Source of the DNA: Haematococcus lacustris
Taxonomy: Eukaryota > Chlorophyta > Chlorophyceae > Chlamydomonadales > Haematococcaceae
Assembly (NCBI GenBank): GCA_030144725.1
Contig: JASKMD010000028.1
Span: forward strand, 3,767,919 to 3,831,918
Reading direction: 5' to 3'
DNA length: 64,000 nucleotides
Each line of letters starts with the position of its first letter. The stretch's first letter is position 1. Of the stretch, positions 35,361-45,719 are shown piece by piece. The position numbers and the translations under genes are program-made. Under the pieces are notes generated by a model. The model worked only from the letters and a program-made list of their open reading frames with translations, searched no databases and was not told the DNA's origin.

Positions 35361-36266
35361 GGCCCTATTCGCGACTTTTTTGGTATTCTCTTTTTCTCTG
35401 ATTCTCTGCGGTTGGGGCGGTTGGGGGCAACCACCCGTGGCCTGCTGTGCCTGCGACTGCGGCTGCGACTGCGACTGCGGCTGTTCTGGCGAGCGACAGC
35501 GAGGACAGCGAGGATGAGCATCAACGTCGGCGTAGGCTGGAGGACGAAGATGCTGATGCGGACGCAGCCTTCCTTATCCTCCAACAGGGAGGGGAGGCCC
35601 GCGGAGGGTAGGTGCGCTATTGGGCGGGGGTAGTGCGGCACCCCAGTGCGGGCGGGCCACTAAGCTTGCTGCAGGCCTACGTACTTGGACGTAAAGGGCG
35701 ACTAAACGGGCTTGGACCAGTGGCTCTGTGGCTACGTCAGCGCTCAAAGTTCAGCTACGCCCCCGCATCAAGACCCAGCGGCTCTTCAGATGTTTGAGGG
35801 TGGTGGTGGTGGTGGGGAGGAAGAGGGTGGTGGGGAGGAGGGTGATGATGGTCTTGGGCCTGCGCGGCATGCTAATGCTGGTCCTGGGCCTGGCAGCATT
35901 CACCCACCCCCATTGCATGTGAGGCGTGAGCATGGCAATGCTGTGCGTGACGCCGTGGTTCAGATGTTGGCTGCGTTGTAAGGCGTATGCTCAATCTCTC
36001 CTCGGCTTTGTCCTTGAGCTTTGTGTTTGCCCCTACTTTGTGTTTGTGGGGTGGTGGCTGTTTTGTAAGGCGACTCGGCGCGAGTGACGGCTTCTAACAG
36101 CGTGTATTTGCAACGTTGAGACACTCCCCGGGCAGAAGCTGGTACACAGGAGAATCGTGTATGGTTAACACTCGCATCGGTGCAGCCAGTCGGCGGGGCG
36201 GCCAAAAAGTGCAGCGGTTGGGGAGAAAACAGAAAATAGAATACCAAAAAAGTCGCGAATAGGGCC
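35361..36266 (+). mobile_element. 0.9-kb DNA element with perfect 29-bp TIRs, probable internally deleted transposon
   Basis: 35361-35389 (begins GGCCCTATTCGCGACTTTTT) is the exact reverse complement of 36238-36266. The plus strand encodes two separate pieces that look like remains of a transposase gene: an acidic start with SDSEDSEDEHQRRRRLEDED (about 35495-35560) and a terminal piece ending REHGNAVRDAVVQMLAAL with a stop at 35979-35981. The order of an acidic N-terminus and a short C-terminus without the catalytic middle suggests an internal deletion derivative. The superfamily is not certain; PIF/Harbinger is one possibility. It is related to 17292-18063 by its subterminal sequence. Confidence 0.65.
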
Positions 36267-37068
36267 ATAGTCAGGTCCCAAAAGGTCTGATGAAATGGCC
36301 CGAAAAATGCAGGCCCTTTCATGCAGTAGGCATATCGGAAAGGCTCGCTGATCAAGGCTGTGTAAGCGCGGCATCAAATGGCTCACGGTACATTTTGCCA
36401 AAGAGACCTGACCCTTGGCAGTCGGACGGCTGTAACTCTGCACTCACTGCGCCAAATGTTATGCTAGATGATGCACAATGTAGCCAACCCGGCCAGCTAC
36501 CTTTCACCCCTCCAGAATTGTTTTACACTCAGTAGGTCGTGCACAGCAAAGCATCAAAGTTGGTATTTCAAATTTGAGCCGTTGCGGAGCATGCAGTCAT
36601 CGCTGCGACCGCCCGCGTCTCTTAAGCTGCTCTACGCAAGCATGCGCGTCGACAGCAGCAGTCGGATCGGAGAGCGGTTGCGGGAATGTGGCACTGAGCC
36701 TACCTTCTCCCCATACCTTGAGGGCAATGCCACAGCTCGACCAATGCCACAGCTCGACTTGCAACATGCTACTTACTAGGCTAAGCTCATCAAGGACAAT
36801 GTTACAAACGCTCATACTCAGATAAGGCAAAAGCTCACTTTGGTCTGTGACCCCCAACTCAGGGCCAGAGCCAGAGCCAGAGCCATCTCAGGGCCAGAGC
36901 CATGCAGCCAGTCGCACAACTCCACACCATGAGCCGAGTGTGGACTCGGCTCCTCTAAGGGTTACACTCCCCTTGCCACTACACTCCCCATGCCATCCAC
37001 CTGCGTGCAAAATTTCATAGCTCAACTGCCACCCCATAGCCCCGTGGCCCTGATTCTGCTTGGAGAAC
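36267..37068. other. No identifiable gene
   Basis: Mixed-composition DNA with only short open frames. AGCCAGAGCC repeats occur at 36860-36900. No splice-supported coding region recognised. Confidence 0.45.
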
Positions 37069-37605
37069 ATGATGTCACTTTAAAGATGTCAAACTGATAG
37101 AGGCCTGGGCTGTTTAACGTGCGGTTTGTACTAATAAATGCGCCAAGGGGTCAAGAACAAACATAATGTGGCCATTTTCGTGTGGGTGCAGCGGGTGCAA
37201 CACAGTGAAGGACACAGTGGAGGAGGGGGGTTCCAAGCCGGTGATACCTTGGTGTGCGCCGACCCAAATGGTGTATTCGGCGGAAGTGAGCAAATCTATT
37301 ATGTTTCAATCACCCCGTTTAGGCGCCCTGCACGCCCGGCAGGCATCGCGTTGGGTGTTGGCCGGACATTCCATTTGTGCACAACCAGCTCACTACGCCA
37401 GATAGATGGCGCCACAGGGATGTGGCTCACCGTCCCAAGGATACCCGTCTCGCCGCTGTGGTTTGTTCGCGGGCACATGTGGCAGTACGCGAGCAAAGAC
37501 TCCAATGTCGTGCGCTGATGGTCAGATGACGCGCATTGATTTGCAGCTACCAATGTGCCAAACGCTATCGCATATTACCAACCCCATGTTGGGAACACCT
37601 GAACG
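37069..37605 (+). repeat. Dispersed repeat E, copy 1 (left of GC arrays)
   Basis: This matches 44395-44960 in the same orientation, from GATGT(C/A)ACTT and GGTCAAGAACAAA through GTGTGCGCCGACCCAAATGG and GCCCTGCACGCCCGGCAG to CCCCATGTTGGGAACACC. It ends exactly where the first GCCCA array begins. It could be a solo LTR or a MITE; I could not define matching termini. Confidence 0.75.
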
Positions 37606-37610
37606 GGCCA

Positions 37611-38227
37611 GCCCAGCCCAGCCCAGCCCAGCCCAGCCCAGCCCAGCCCAGCCCAGCCCAGCCCAGCCCAGCCCAGCCCAGCCCCGCCCCGCCCCGCCCC
37701 GCCCCGCCCCGCCCCGCCCCGCCCCGCCCCGCCCCGCCCCGCCCCGCCCCGCCCCGCCCCGCCCCGCCCCGCCCCGCCCCGCCCCGCCCCGCCCCGCCCC
37801 GCCCCGCCCCGCCCCGCCCCGCCCCGCCCCGCCCCGCCCCGCCCCGCCCCGCCCCGCCCCGCCCCGCCCCGCCCCGCCCCGCCCCGCCCCGCCCCGCCCC
37901 GCCCCGCCCCGCCCCGCCCCGCCCCGCCCCGCCCCGCCCCGCCCCGCCCCGCCCCGCCCCGCCCCGCCCCGCCCCGCCCCGCCCCGCCCCGCCCCGCCCC
38001 GCCCCGCCCCGCCCCGCCCCGCCCCGCCCCGCCCCGCCCCGCCCCGCCCCGCCCCGCCCCGCCCCGCCCCGCCCCGCCCCGCCCCGCCCCGCCCCGCCCC
38101 GCCCCGCCCCGCCCCGCCCCGCCCCGCCCCGCCCCGCCCCGCCCCGCCCCGCCCCGCCCCGCCCCGCCCCGCCCCGCCCAGCCCCGCCCAGCCCAGCCCA
38201 GCCCAGCCCAGCCCAGCCCAGCCCAGC
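37611..38227. repeat. Pentanucleotide array 1, (GCCCA)n-(GCCCC)n-(GCCCA)n
   Basis: GCCCA units at both edges enclose a homogeneous GCCCC core (about 37681-38178). The minus strand is (GGGGC)n/(GGGCT)n, a strong G-quadruplex former. Open frames here are repeat artefacts. Confidence 0.97.
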
Positions 38228-38563
38228 TACAAATTAATCCCTGCGTCCGTCCCTGCGTGTTGACCGACCTTGTCCGATCGGGCTGAAATTTTGATAGATG
38301 GTAGTTTGCAGGATATAGAACATATTTTTCAGAAAAAACATTTCAAAAAATTCAAAGGCGGCTGCGCTGTGGCCCTGTGACTAGAGTGCAGGGATGAGTG
38401 CAGGGATAGGTTGCGAACCACAGCGCAACAGCTGTTGATTTTTCACAAAATATTTTTCTTGCAAAATATGTTTTATTTTTTGCTAACTACCATCTATTAA
38501 AATTTCAGCCCGATCGGACAAGGTCGGTAGAACGCAGGGACGGACGCAGGGATTAATTTGTAG
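38227..38563. mobile_element. Foldback MITE, copy 1, between arrays 1 and 2
   Basis: Long imperfect terminal inverted repeats of about 84 bp: the left end CTACAAATTAATCCCTGCGT matches the reverse complement of the right end. Each arm contains ACCGACCTTGTCCGATCGGG and ATAGATGGTAGTT. The centre (CGGCTGCGCTGTGGCCCTGT, GAACCACAGCGCAACAGCTG) is also partly self-complementary. No ORF. Confidence 0.85.
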
Positions 38564-38569
38564 GAGTGA

Positions 38570-41500
38570 GCCCCGCCCCGCCCCGCCCCGCCCCGCCCCG
38601 CCCCGCCCCGCCCCGCCCCGCCCCGCCCCGCCCCGCCCCGCCCCGCCCCGCCCCGCCCCGCCCCGCCCCGCCCCGCCCCGCCCCGCCCCGCCCCGCCCCG
38701 CCCCGCCCCGCCCCGCCCCGCCCCGCCCCGCCCCGCCCCGCCCCGCCCCGCCCCGCCCCGCCCCGCCCCGCCCCGCCCCGCCCCGCCCCGCCCCGCCCCG
38801 CCCCGCCCCGCCCCGCCCCGCCCCGCCCCGCCCCGCCCCGCCCCGCCCCGCCCCGCCCCGCCCCGCCCCGCCCCGCCCCGCCCCGCCCCGCCCCGCCCCG
38901 CCCCGCCCCGCCCCGCCCCGCCCCGCCCCGCCCCGCCCCGCCCCGCCCCGCCCCGCCCCGCCCCGCCCGCCCCGCCCCGCCCCGCCCCGCCCCGCCCCGC
39001 CCCGCCCCGCCCCGCCCCGCCCCGCCCCGCCCCGCCCCGCCCCGCCCCGCCCCGCCCCGCCCCGCCCCGCCCCGCCCCGCCCCGCCCCGCCCCGCCCCGC
39101 CCCGCCCCGCCCCGCCCCGCCCCGCCCCGCCCCGCCCCGCCCCGCCCCGCCCCGCCCCGCCCCGCCCCGCCCCGCCCCGCCCCGCCCCGCCCGCCCCGCC
39201 CCGCCCCGCCCCGCCCCGCCCCGCCCCGCCCCGCCCCGCCCCGCCCCGCCCCGCCCCGCCCCGCCCCGCCCCGCCCCGCCCCGCCCCGCCCCGCCCCGCC
39301 CCGCCCCGCCCCGCCCCGCCCCGCCCCGCCCCGCCCCGCCCCGCCCCGCCCGCCCCGCCCCGCCCCGCCCCGCCCCGCCCCGCCCCGCCCCGCCCCGCCC
39401 CGCCCCGCCCCGCCCCGCCCCGCCCCGCCCCGCCCCGCCCCGCCCCGCCCCGCCCCGCCCCGCCCCGCCCCGCCCCGCCCCGCCCCGCCCCGCCCCGCCC
39501 CGCCCCGCCCCGCCCCGCCCCGCCCCGCCCCGCCCCGCCCCGCCCCGCCCCGCCCCGCCCCGCCCCGCCCCGCCCCGCCCCGCCCCGCCCCGCCCCGCCC
39601 CGCCCCGCCCCGCCCCGCCCCGCCCCGCCCCGCCCCGCCCCGCCCCGCCCCGCCCCGCCCCGCCCCGCCCCGCCCCGCCCCGCCCCGCCCCGCCCCGCCC
39701 CGCCCCGCCCCGCCCCGCCCCGCCCCGCCCCGCCCCGCCCCGCCCCGCCCCGCCCCGCCCCGCCCCGCCCCGCCCCGCCCCGCCCCGCCCCGCCCCGCCC
39801 CGCCCCGCCCCGCCCCGCCCCGCCCCGCCCCGCCCCGCCCCGCCCCGCCCCGCCCCGCCCCGCCCCGCCCCGCCCCGCCCCGCCCCGCCCCGCCCCGCCC
39901 CGCCCCGCCCCGCCCCGCCCCGCCCCCGCCCCGCCCCGCCCCGCCCCGCCCCGCCCCGCCCCGCCCCGCCCCGCCCCGCCCGCCCCGCCCCGCCCCGCCC
40001 CGCCCCGCCCCGCCCCGCCCCGCCCCGCCCCGCCCCGCCCCGCCCCGCCCCGCCCCGCCCCGCCCCGCCCCGCCCCGCCCCGCCCCGCCCCGCCCCGCCC
40101 CGCCCCGCCCCGCCCCGCCCCGCCCCGCCCCGCCCCGCCCCGCCCCGCCCCGCCCCGCCCCGCCCCGCCCCGCCCCGCCCCGCCCCGCCCCGCCCCGCCC
40201 CGCCCCGCCCCGCCCCGCCCCGCCCCGCCCCGCCCCGCCCCGCCCCGCCCCGCCCCGCCCCGCCCCGCCCCGCCCCGCCCCGCCCCGCCCCGCCCCGCCC
40301 CGCCCCGCCCCGCCCCGCCCCGCCCCGCCCCGCCCCGCCCCGCCCCGCCCCGCCCCGCCCCGCCCCGCCCCGCCCCGCCCCGCCCCGCCCCGCCCCGCCC
40401 CGCCCCGCCCCGCCCCGCCCCGCCCCGCCCCGCCCCGCCCCGCCCCGCCCCGCCCCGCCCCGCCCCGCCCCGCCCCGCCCCGCCCCGCCCCGCCCCGCCC
40501 CGCCCCGCCCCGCCCCGCCCCGCCCCGCCCCGCCCGCCCCGCCCCGCCCCGCCCCGCCCCGCCCCGCCCCGCCCCGCCCCGCCCCGCCCCGCCCCGCCCC
40601 GCCCCGCCCCGCCCCGCCCCGCCCCGCCCCGCCCCGCCCCGCCCCGCCCCGCCCCGCCCCGCCCCGCCCCGCCCCGCCCCGCCCCGCCCCGCCCCGCCCC
40701 GCCCCGCCCCGCCCCGCCCCGCCCCGCCCCGCCCCGCCCCGCCCCGCCCCGCCCCGCCCCGCCCCGCCCCGCCCCGCCCCGCCCCGCCCCGCCCCGCCCC
40801 GCCCCGCCCCGCCCCGCCCCGCCCCGCCCCGCCCCGCCCCGCCCCGCCCCGCCCCGCCCCGCCCCGCCCCGCCCCGCCCCGCCCCGCCCCGCCCCGCCCC
40901 GCCCCGCCCCGCCCCGCCCCGCCCCGCCCCGCCCCGCCCCGCCCCGCCCCGCCCCGCCCCGCCCCGCCCCGCCCCGCCCCGCCCCGCCCCGCCCCGCCCC
41001 GCCCCGCCCCGCCCCGCCCCGCCCCGCCCCGCCCCGCCCCGCCCCGCCCCGCCCCGCCCCGCCCCGCCCCGCCCCGCCCCGCCCCGCCCCGCCCCGCCCC
41101 GCCCCGCCCCGCCCCGCCCCGCCCCGCCCCGCCCCGCCCCGCCCCGCCCCGCCCCGCCCCGCCCCGCCCCGCCCCGCCCAGCCCCGCCCCGCCCCGCCCC
41201 GCCCCGCCCCGCCCCGCCCCGCCCCGCCCCGCCCCGCCCAGCCCCGCCCCGCCCCGCCCCGCCCCGCCCCGCCCCGCCCCGCCCCGCCCCGCCCCGCCCC
41301 GCCCCGCCCCGCCCCGCCCCGCCCCGCCCCGCCCCGCCCCGCCCCGCCCCGCCCCGCCCCGCCCCGCCCCGCCCCGCCCCGCCCCGCCCCGCCCCGCCCA
41401 GCCCCGCCCCGCCCCGCCCCGCCCCGCCCCGCCCCGCCCCGCCCCGCCCCGCCCCGCCCCGCCCCGCCCCGCCCCGCCCCGCCCCGCCCCGCCCCGCCCC

Positions 41501-41890
41501 GCCCCGCCCCGCCCCGCCCCGCCCCGCCCCGCCCCGCCCCGCCCCGCCCCGCCCCGCCCAGCCCCGCCCCGCCCCGCCCCGCCCAGCCCCGCCCCGCCCC
41601 GCCCCGCCCCGCCCCGCCCCGCCCCGCCCAGCCCCGCCCCGCCCCGCCCCGCCCCGCCCCGCCCCGCCCCGCCCCGCCCCGCCCCGCCCCGCCCCGCCCC
41701 GCCCCGCCCCGCCCCGCCCCGCCCCGCCCCGCCCCGCCCCGCCCCGCCCCGCCCCGCCCCGCCCCGCCCCGCCCCGCCCCGCCCCGCCCCGCCCCGCCCC
41801 GCCCCGCCCCGCCCCGCCCCGCCCCGCCCCGCCCCGCCCCGCCCCGCCCAGCCCAGCCCAGCCCAGCCCAGCCCAGCCCAGCCCAGCCCA
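38570..41890. repeat. Pentanucleotide array 2, (GCCCC)n, 3.3 kb
   Basis: About 660 units, nearly pure GCCCC. Rare frameshifting variants (GCCC at 38966, 39191, 39350, 39979 and 40534; GCCCCC near 39924) allow distinct array segments to be told apart. GCCCA variants appear only from 41179 on and become continuous at the right edge. Confidence 0.97.
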
Positions 41891-42158
41891 ATAGATGGTA
41901 GTTTGCAGGATATAAAACATATTTTTCAGAAAAAACATTTCAAAAAATTCAAAGGCGGCTGCGCTGTGGCCCTGTGACTAGAGTGCAGGGATGAGTGCAG
42001 GGATAGGTTGCGAACCACAGCGCAACAGCTGTTGATTTTTCAAAAAAATATTTTTCTTGCAAAATATGTTTTATTTTTTGCAAACTACCATCTAATAAAA
42101 TTTCAGCCCGATCGGACAAGGTCGGTAGAACGCAGGGACGGACGCAGGGATTAATTTG
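41891..42158. mobile_element. Foldback MITE, copy 2, left-truncated, between arrays 2 and 3
   Basis: It matches MITE copy 1 from AATAGATGGTAGTTTGCAGG to the right terminal repeat. The outer part of the left arm (about 65 bp) is missing and replaced by array sequence. The last TAG of the right end is also lost (ATTAATTTG runs into GGGCGCCCC). Confidence 0.85.
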
Positions 42159-42162
42159 GGGC

Positions 42163-43370
42163 GCCCCGCCCCGCCCCGCCCCGCCCAGCCCCGCCCCGCC
42201 CCGCCCCGCCCCGCCCCGCCCCGCCCCGCCCCGCCCCGCCCCGCCCAGCCCCGCCCCGCCCCGCCCCGCCCCGCCCCGCCCCGCCCCGCCCCGCCCCGCC
42301 CCGCCCAGCCCCGCCCCGCCCCGCCCCGCCCCGCCCCGCCCCGCCCCGCCCCGCCCCGCCCCGCCCCGCCCCGCCCCGCCCCGCCCCGCCCCGCCCCGCC
42401 CCGCCCAGCCCCGCCCCGCCCAGCCCCGCCCCGCCCCGCCCCGCCCCGCCCCGCCCCGCCCCGCCCCGCCCCGCCCCGCCCCGCCCCGCCCCGCCCCGCC
42501 CCGCCCCGCCCCGCCCCGCCCCGCCCCGCCCCGCCCCGCCCCGCCCCGCCCAGCCCCGCCCCGCCCCGCCCCGCCCCGCCCCGCCCCGCCCCGCCCCGCC
42601 CCGCCCCGCCCCGCCCCGCCCAGCCCCGCCCCGCCCCGCCCCGCCCCGCCCCGCCCAGCCCAGCCCAGCCCAGCCCAGCCCAGCCCAGCCCAGCCCAGCC
42701 CAGCCCAGCCCAGCCCAGCCCAGCCCAGCCCAGCCCAGCCCAGCCCAGCCCAGCCCAGCCCAGCCCAGCCCAGCCCAGCCCAGCCCAGCCCAGCCCAGCC
42801 CAGCCCAGCCCAGCCCAGCCCAGCCCAGCCCAGCCCAGCCCAGCCCAGCCCAGCCCAGCCCAGCCCAGCCCAGCCCAGCCCAGCCCAGCCCAGCCCAGCC
42901 CAGCCCAGCCCAGCCCAGCCCAGCCCAGCCCAGCCCAGCCCAGCCCAGCCCAGCCCAGCCCAGCCCAGCCCAGCCCAGCCCAGCCCAGCCCAGCCCAGCC
43001 CAGCCCAGCCCAGCCCAGCCCAGCCCAGCCCAGCCCAGCCCAGCCCAGCCCAGCCCAGCCCAGCCCAGCCCAGCCCAGCCCAGCCCAGCCCAGCCCAGCC
43101 CAGCCCAGCCCAGCCCAGCCCAGCCCAGCCCAGCCCAGCCCAGCCCAGCCCAGCCCAGCCCAGCCCAGCCCAGCCCAGCCCAGCCCAGCCCAGCCCAGCC
43201 CAGCCCAGCCCAGCCCAGCCCAGCCCAGCCCAGCCCAGCCCAGCCCAGCCCAGCCCAGCCCAGCCCAGCCCAGCCCAGCCCAGCCCAGCCCAGCCCAGCC
43301 CAGCCCAGCCCAGCCCAGCCCAGCCCAGCCCAGCCCAGCCCAGCCCAGCCCAGCCCAGCCCAGCCCAGCC
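42163..43370. repeat. Pentanucleotide array 3, (GCCCC)n then (GCCCA)n
   Basis: The left part is GCCCC with scattered GCCCA units; from about 42656 it is pure GCCCA for about 0.7 kb. On the minus strand the GCCCA block (read GGGCT) starts immediately after a splice donor at 43374-43373, so it is intronic to the gene on its right. Confidence 0.97.
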
Positions 43371-43374
43371 TCAC

Positions 43375-44158
43375 CAAGGGTCTTGCTTTTCAGGTACTTG
43401 GCTACCACGTGCAACTGCCGCCCCACAGTGGTGCTCTGCCCAGGTCGGTATGGGTTGGGCACCTGGCACTGCTCATTCACGAACAGCTCTCGGCACATGC
43501 CCAGCTTGCGGCGGCTGACCTGTGTCTGCAGCACCAGCCTGGCTGTGCTGAGGTAGTGTTGTGCAAGGTAGGCAGCTGTCCTGGCTGCAGGCTTCCCACG
43601 GCGCCCCACTTGCGTGGGAATGAAGTTGGCTGTCAACGCGGGTGGGTCAGGAGCCGGGCAGGGCTGCTGGGCTGCAGTGCCTGACGGGATGCCATAGCCA
43701 CCCTCAGCACACCGCTGCAGCACCTCTGGTGACACCCGGTGCCGCATCAGGATGTTCGTTAGCTGCCGCTGATGCCGGGTGAGCCGGAGGCCGCGTTGAC
43801 GGCAGCGGCGGACGTTGCGTAGCGTAAGGGACAGCCGGCGCTTGTCTTGCTCCAGCAGCTGGATTGCATGGGTGCGCTCCTCAGCCAGCTGCTCCAATGA
43901 CACATTCTCACCCTGCACCTCTTGGTGTGCTGCCTGCAGCTGCTCCATGTCTGCCTGCACCTGCTGGAAATCTGCCATCGCATCATCGAGCTGCTGGTGG
44001 AGCCGCTAAACTTCTGCCCGTAACTGCATAGTCTCACCCTGTGCCTTCTTCATCTGAGCTTTTAAGCCACTAGGGCAGCATTTAAACCCCGCCTTGGGTG
44101 AGGCATGCAGCTTTTGCAGGTGCAGCTGCTGCTTCGGGCTCACCCTTTTACCCCCCAT
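43375..44158 (-). pseudogene. Coiled-coil protein gene fragment, 5' exon
   Basis: Starting at ATG 44158 (MGGKRVSPKQQLHLQKLHAS) the minus strand encodes a Gln/Glu-rich coiled coil (MADFQQVQADMEQLQAAHQE, SLEQLAEERTHAIQLLEQD), then a basic stretch (RNVRRCRQRGLRLTRHQRQL) and a conserved-looking segment ([40 protein letters not shown]). The frame is open except for one TAG at 44008-44006 between RAEV and RLHQQLDD. The exon ends at KSKTL with donor GTGAGG at 43374. No acceptor exon was found left of array 3. I do not recognise the family; its position among repeats suggests a mobile-element gene. Confidence 0.55.
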
Positions 44159-44164
44159 GGTGGT

Positions 44165-44310
44165 GGCTAGGGCTGGGAGGGGGCGGAGGGGGAGGGGGTG
44201 GGCTGGGAGGGGGTGGGCCGGGAGGGGGTGGGCTGGGAGGGGTGGGCTGGGAGGGTGGGCAGGGAGGGGTTGGGCTGGGAGGGATTGGGCTGGGAAGGGT
44301 GGGCAATGAG
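44165..44310. repeat. G-rich minisatellite GGGCTGGGAGGGGGT
   Basis: Units of about 15-18 bp immediately upstream (minus-strand sense) of the coiled-coil start codon. It is strongly G-rich on the plus strand and is probably 5' UTR or promoter sequence. Confidence 0.85.
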
Positions 44311-44394
44311 GTGGGCTCCTGCATTGATGGGTGGAGGGGTGGCGGGCATGGTGGGTCGTTGCATGCCGTGGCCTTGCACCATTTTGGTGTACAT

Positions 44395-44960
44395 GATGTA
44401 ACTTCAAAGCTGTCAAACAGAAAGAGGCCTACGCTGTTTGTTGTGCGGTTTGTTTCAACAATTGCGCTGATGGGTCAAGAACAAATAAAATATAGCCATT
44501 TTCTTGTGGGTGCAGCGGGTGCAACACAGTGGAGGACACAGTGGAGGAGGGGGGGTGTAAGCCGGGTGATACCTTAGTGTGCGCCGACCCAAATGGTGTA
44601 TTTGGCGGAAGCGAGTATATTTATATGTTCCAAACACCCCGTCAAGGTGCCCTGCACGCCCGGCAGACATCGCGTTGGGTGTCAGCCGGACATTCCATTT
44701 GTGCACAACCAGCTCACTACGCTAGGTAGATGGGGCCTCAGCGATGTGGCTCACCGTGCCAAGGAGACCCGTCTCGCCGCTGTGATTTGTTCGCGGGCAC
44801 ATGTAGCAGTACACGAGCAAAGACTCCAATGGACTGCGCTGATGGTCAGATTACGCGCATTGATGTGCAACTACCGATGTGACACACGCTATCGAAAACG
44901 GTGCAGTATTGAGAGAGTACCTGCATGAACATTTTACCAACCCCATGTTGGGAACACCCG
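44395..44960 (+). repeat. Dispersed repeat E, copy 2 (right of GC arrays)
   Basis: Second copy of the 37069-37605 repeat. It carries an extra segment of about 60 bp near its end (44880-44940). Together the copies bracket the 37.6-44.2 kb array block as direct repeats. Confidence 0.75.
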
Positions 44961-45002
44961 AGCTCAACATGAAGTCATGCAAGTTCTCATCACTGTCCTG
45001 AC

Positions 45003-45119
45003 ATGCCCAAATCCTAGCCGGTGAGACTTTCTCATTCCTGTCCTGGAATGCCCAAATCCTAGCCGGTAGCACTTTCTCAATACTGTCCAGGAATGCCCAA
45101 ATCCTAGCCGGTAGCGCTT
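45003..45119. repeat. 45-bp tandem repeat, about 2.6 copies
   Basis: ATGCCCAAATCCTAGCCGGT recurs at 45003, 45048 and 45093 with similar spacers (ACTTTCTCA, CTGTCC). It adjoins Fanzor-like fragment C. Confidence 0.9.
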
Positions 45120-45125
45120 CTTGGT

Positions 45126-45503
45126 TTAGCCGGCAGGGAGTGCTGTGTGCAGGCTTTGATTCTGCCCGGCTGTGCCTGCTTTCTGTGTGGCTTCCTGGCT
45201 CAATGGGGGCTGTGGCAAGATGCGTGGGGTCACTACCGAGCACCACATCAGGCCCGGCACTGGCTGGTTACACTGGTCTCCATGGTGGGCGCAGCAGCCG
45301 GTGGTCCACATGCCCTGCTGCGGGCTCCTAGCCTGCTGGCTTGGTGGGACTGCGTCCTCACAGGGCTGCTGGCCAGTCACAGCTGAGCTGACCCGGCTGG
45401 TACGAAATTCATCCCCGAGCACCACCCTGCCCAGCTGCTGCTTCCTGTCCCTGGGCCTGGACATCACCTGGCAGCAGGCTGGCAGCACCGCGTCAGTACC
45501 CAA
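45126..45503 (-). pseudogene. Fanzor/TnpB-like nuclease fragment C
   Basis: The minus strand encodes ACCQVMSRPRDRKQQLGRVV, then GDEFRTSRVSSAVTGQQPCE in a single frame, and PVPGLMWCSVVTPRILPQPP. The DEFRTSR segment, split by frameshift in fragments A and B, is intact here. The DRDxNAAxN end is absent. It lies head to head with a deleted helicase copy. Confidence 0.5.
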
Positions 45504-45622
45504 GAGCCTCCCCTCCCCTCACCTCCCCAGTGCTAAGTTCCATTAGACGTGTACCTTGCTACACAAGGCCCCCGGGCATCGGTCAATTGGCCGAGTACCC
45601 GGCATTGCTTGGGTTGAACACG

Positions 45623-45697
45623 GCGCTAGTACGGCGACCCAGGTCTAGCGCTAGTACGGCGACCCAGGTCTAGCGCTAGTACGGCGACCCAGGTCAG
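45623..45697. repeat. Three 25-bp direct repeats
   Basis: GCGCTAGTACGGCGACCCAG plus five bases, starting at 45623, 45648 and 45673. They lie at the junction between Fanzor fragment C and the helicase remnant. Confidence 0.92.
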
Positions 45698-45719
45698 GCA
45701 GGCATCCTCGCATACTATC

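Noticed and set aside
38483..41938. Open frames of over 1000 codons (AGRGG and APPRP repeats)
   Set aside because: They are created by the pure GCCCC array in all frames of both strands, with no unique coding sequence attached.
42156..43978. Long [14 protein letters not shown] protein continuing from the coiled-coil exon
   Set aside because: A good splice donor (GTGAGG at 43374) lies exactly at the exon/array junction, so the array is better read as intron than as protein.
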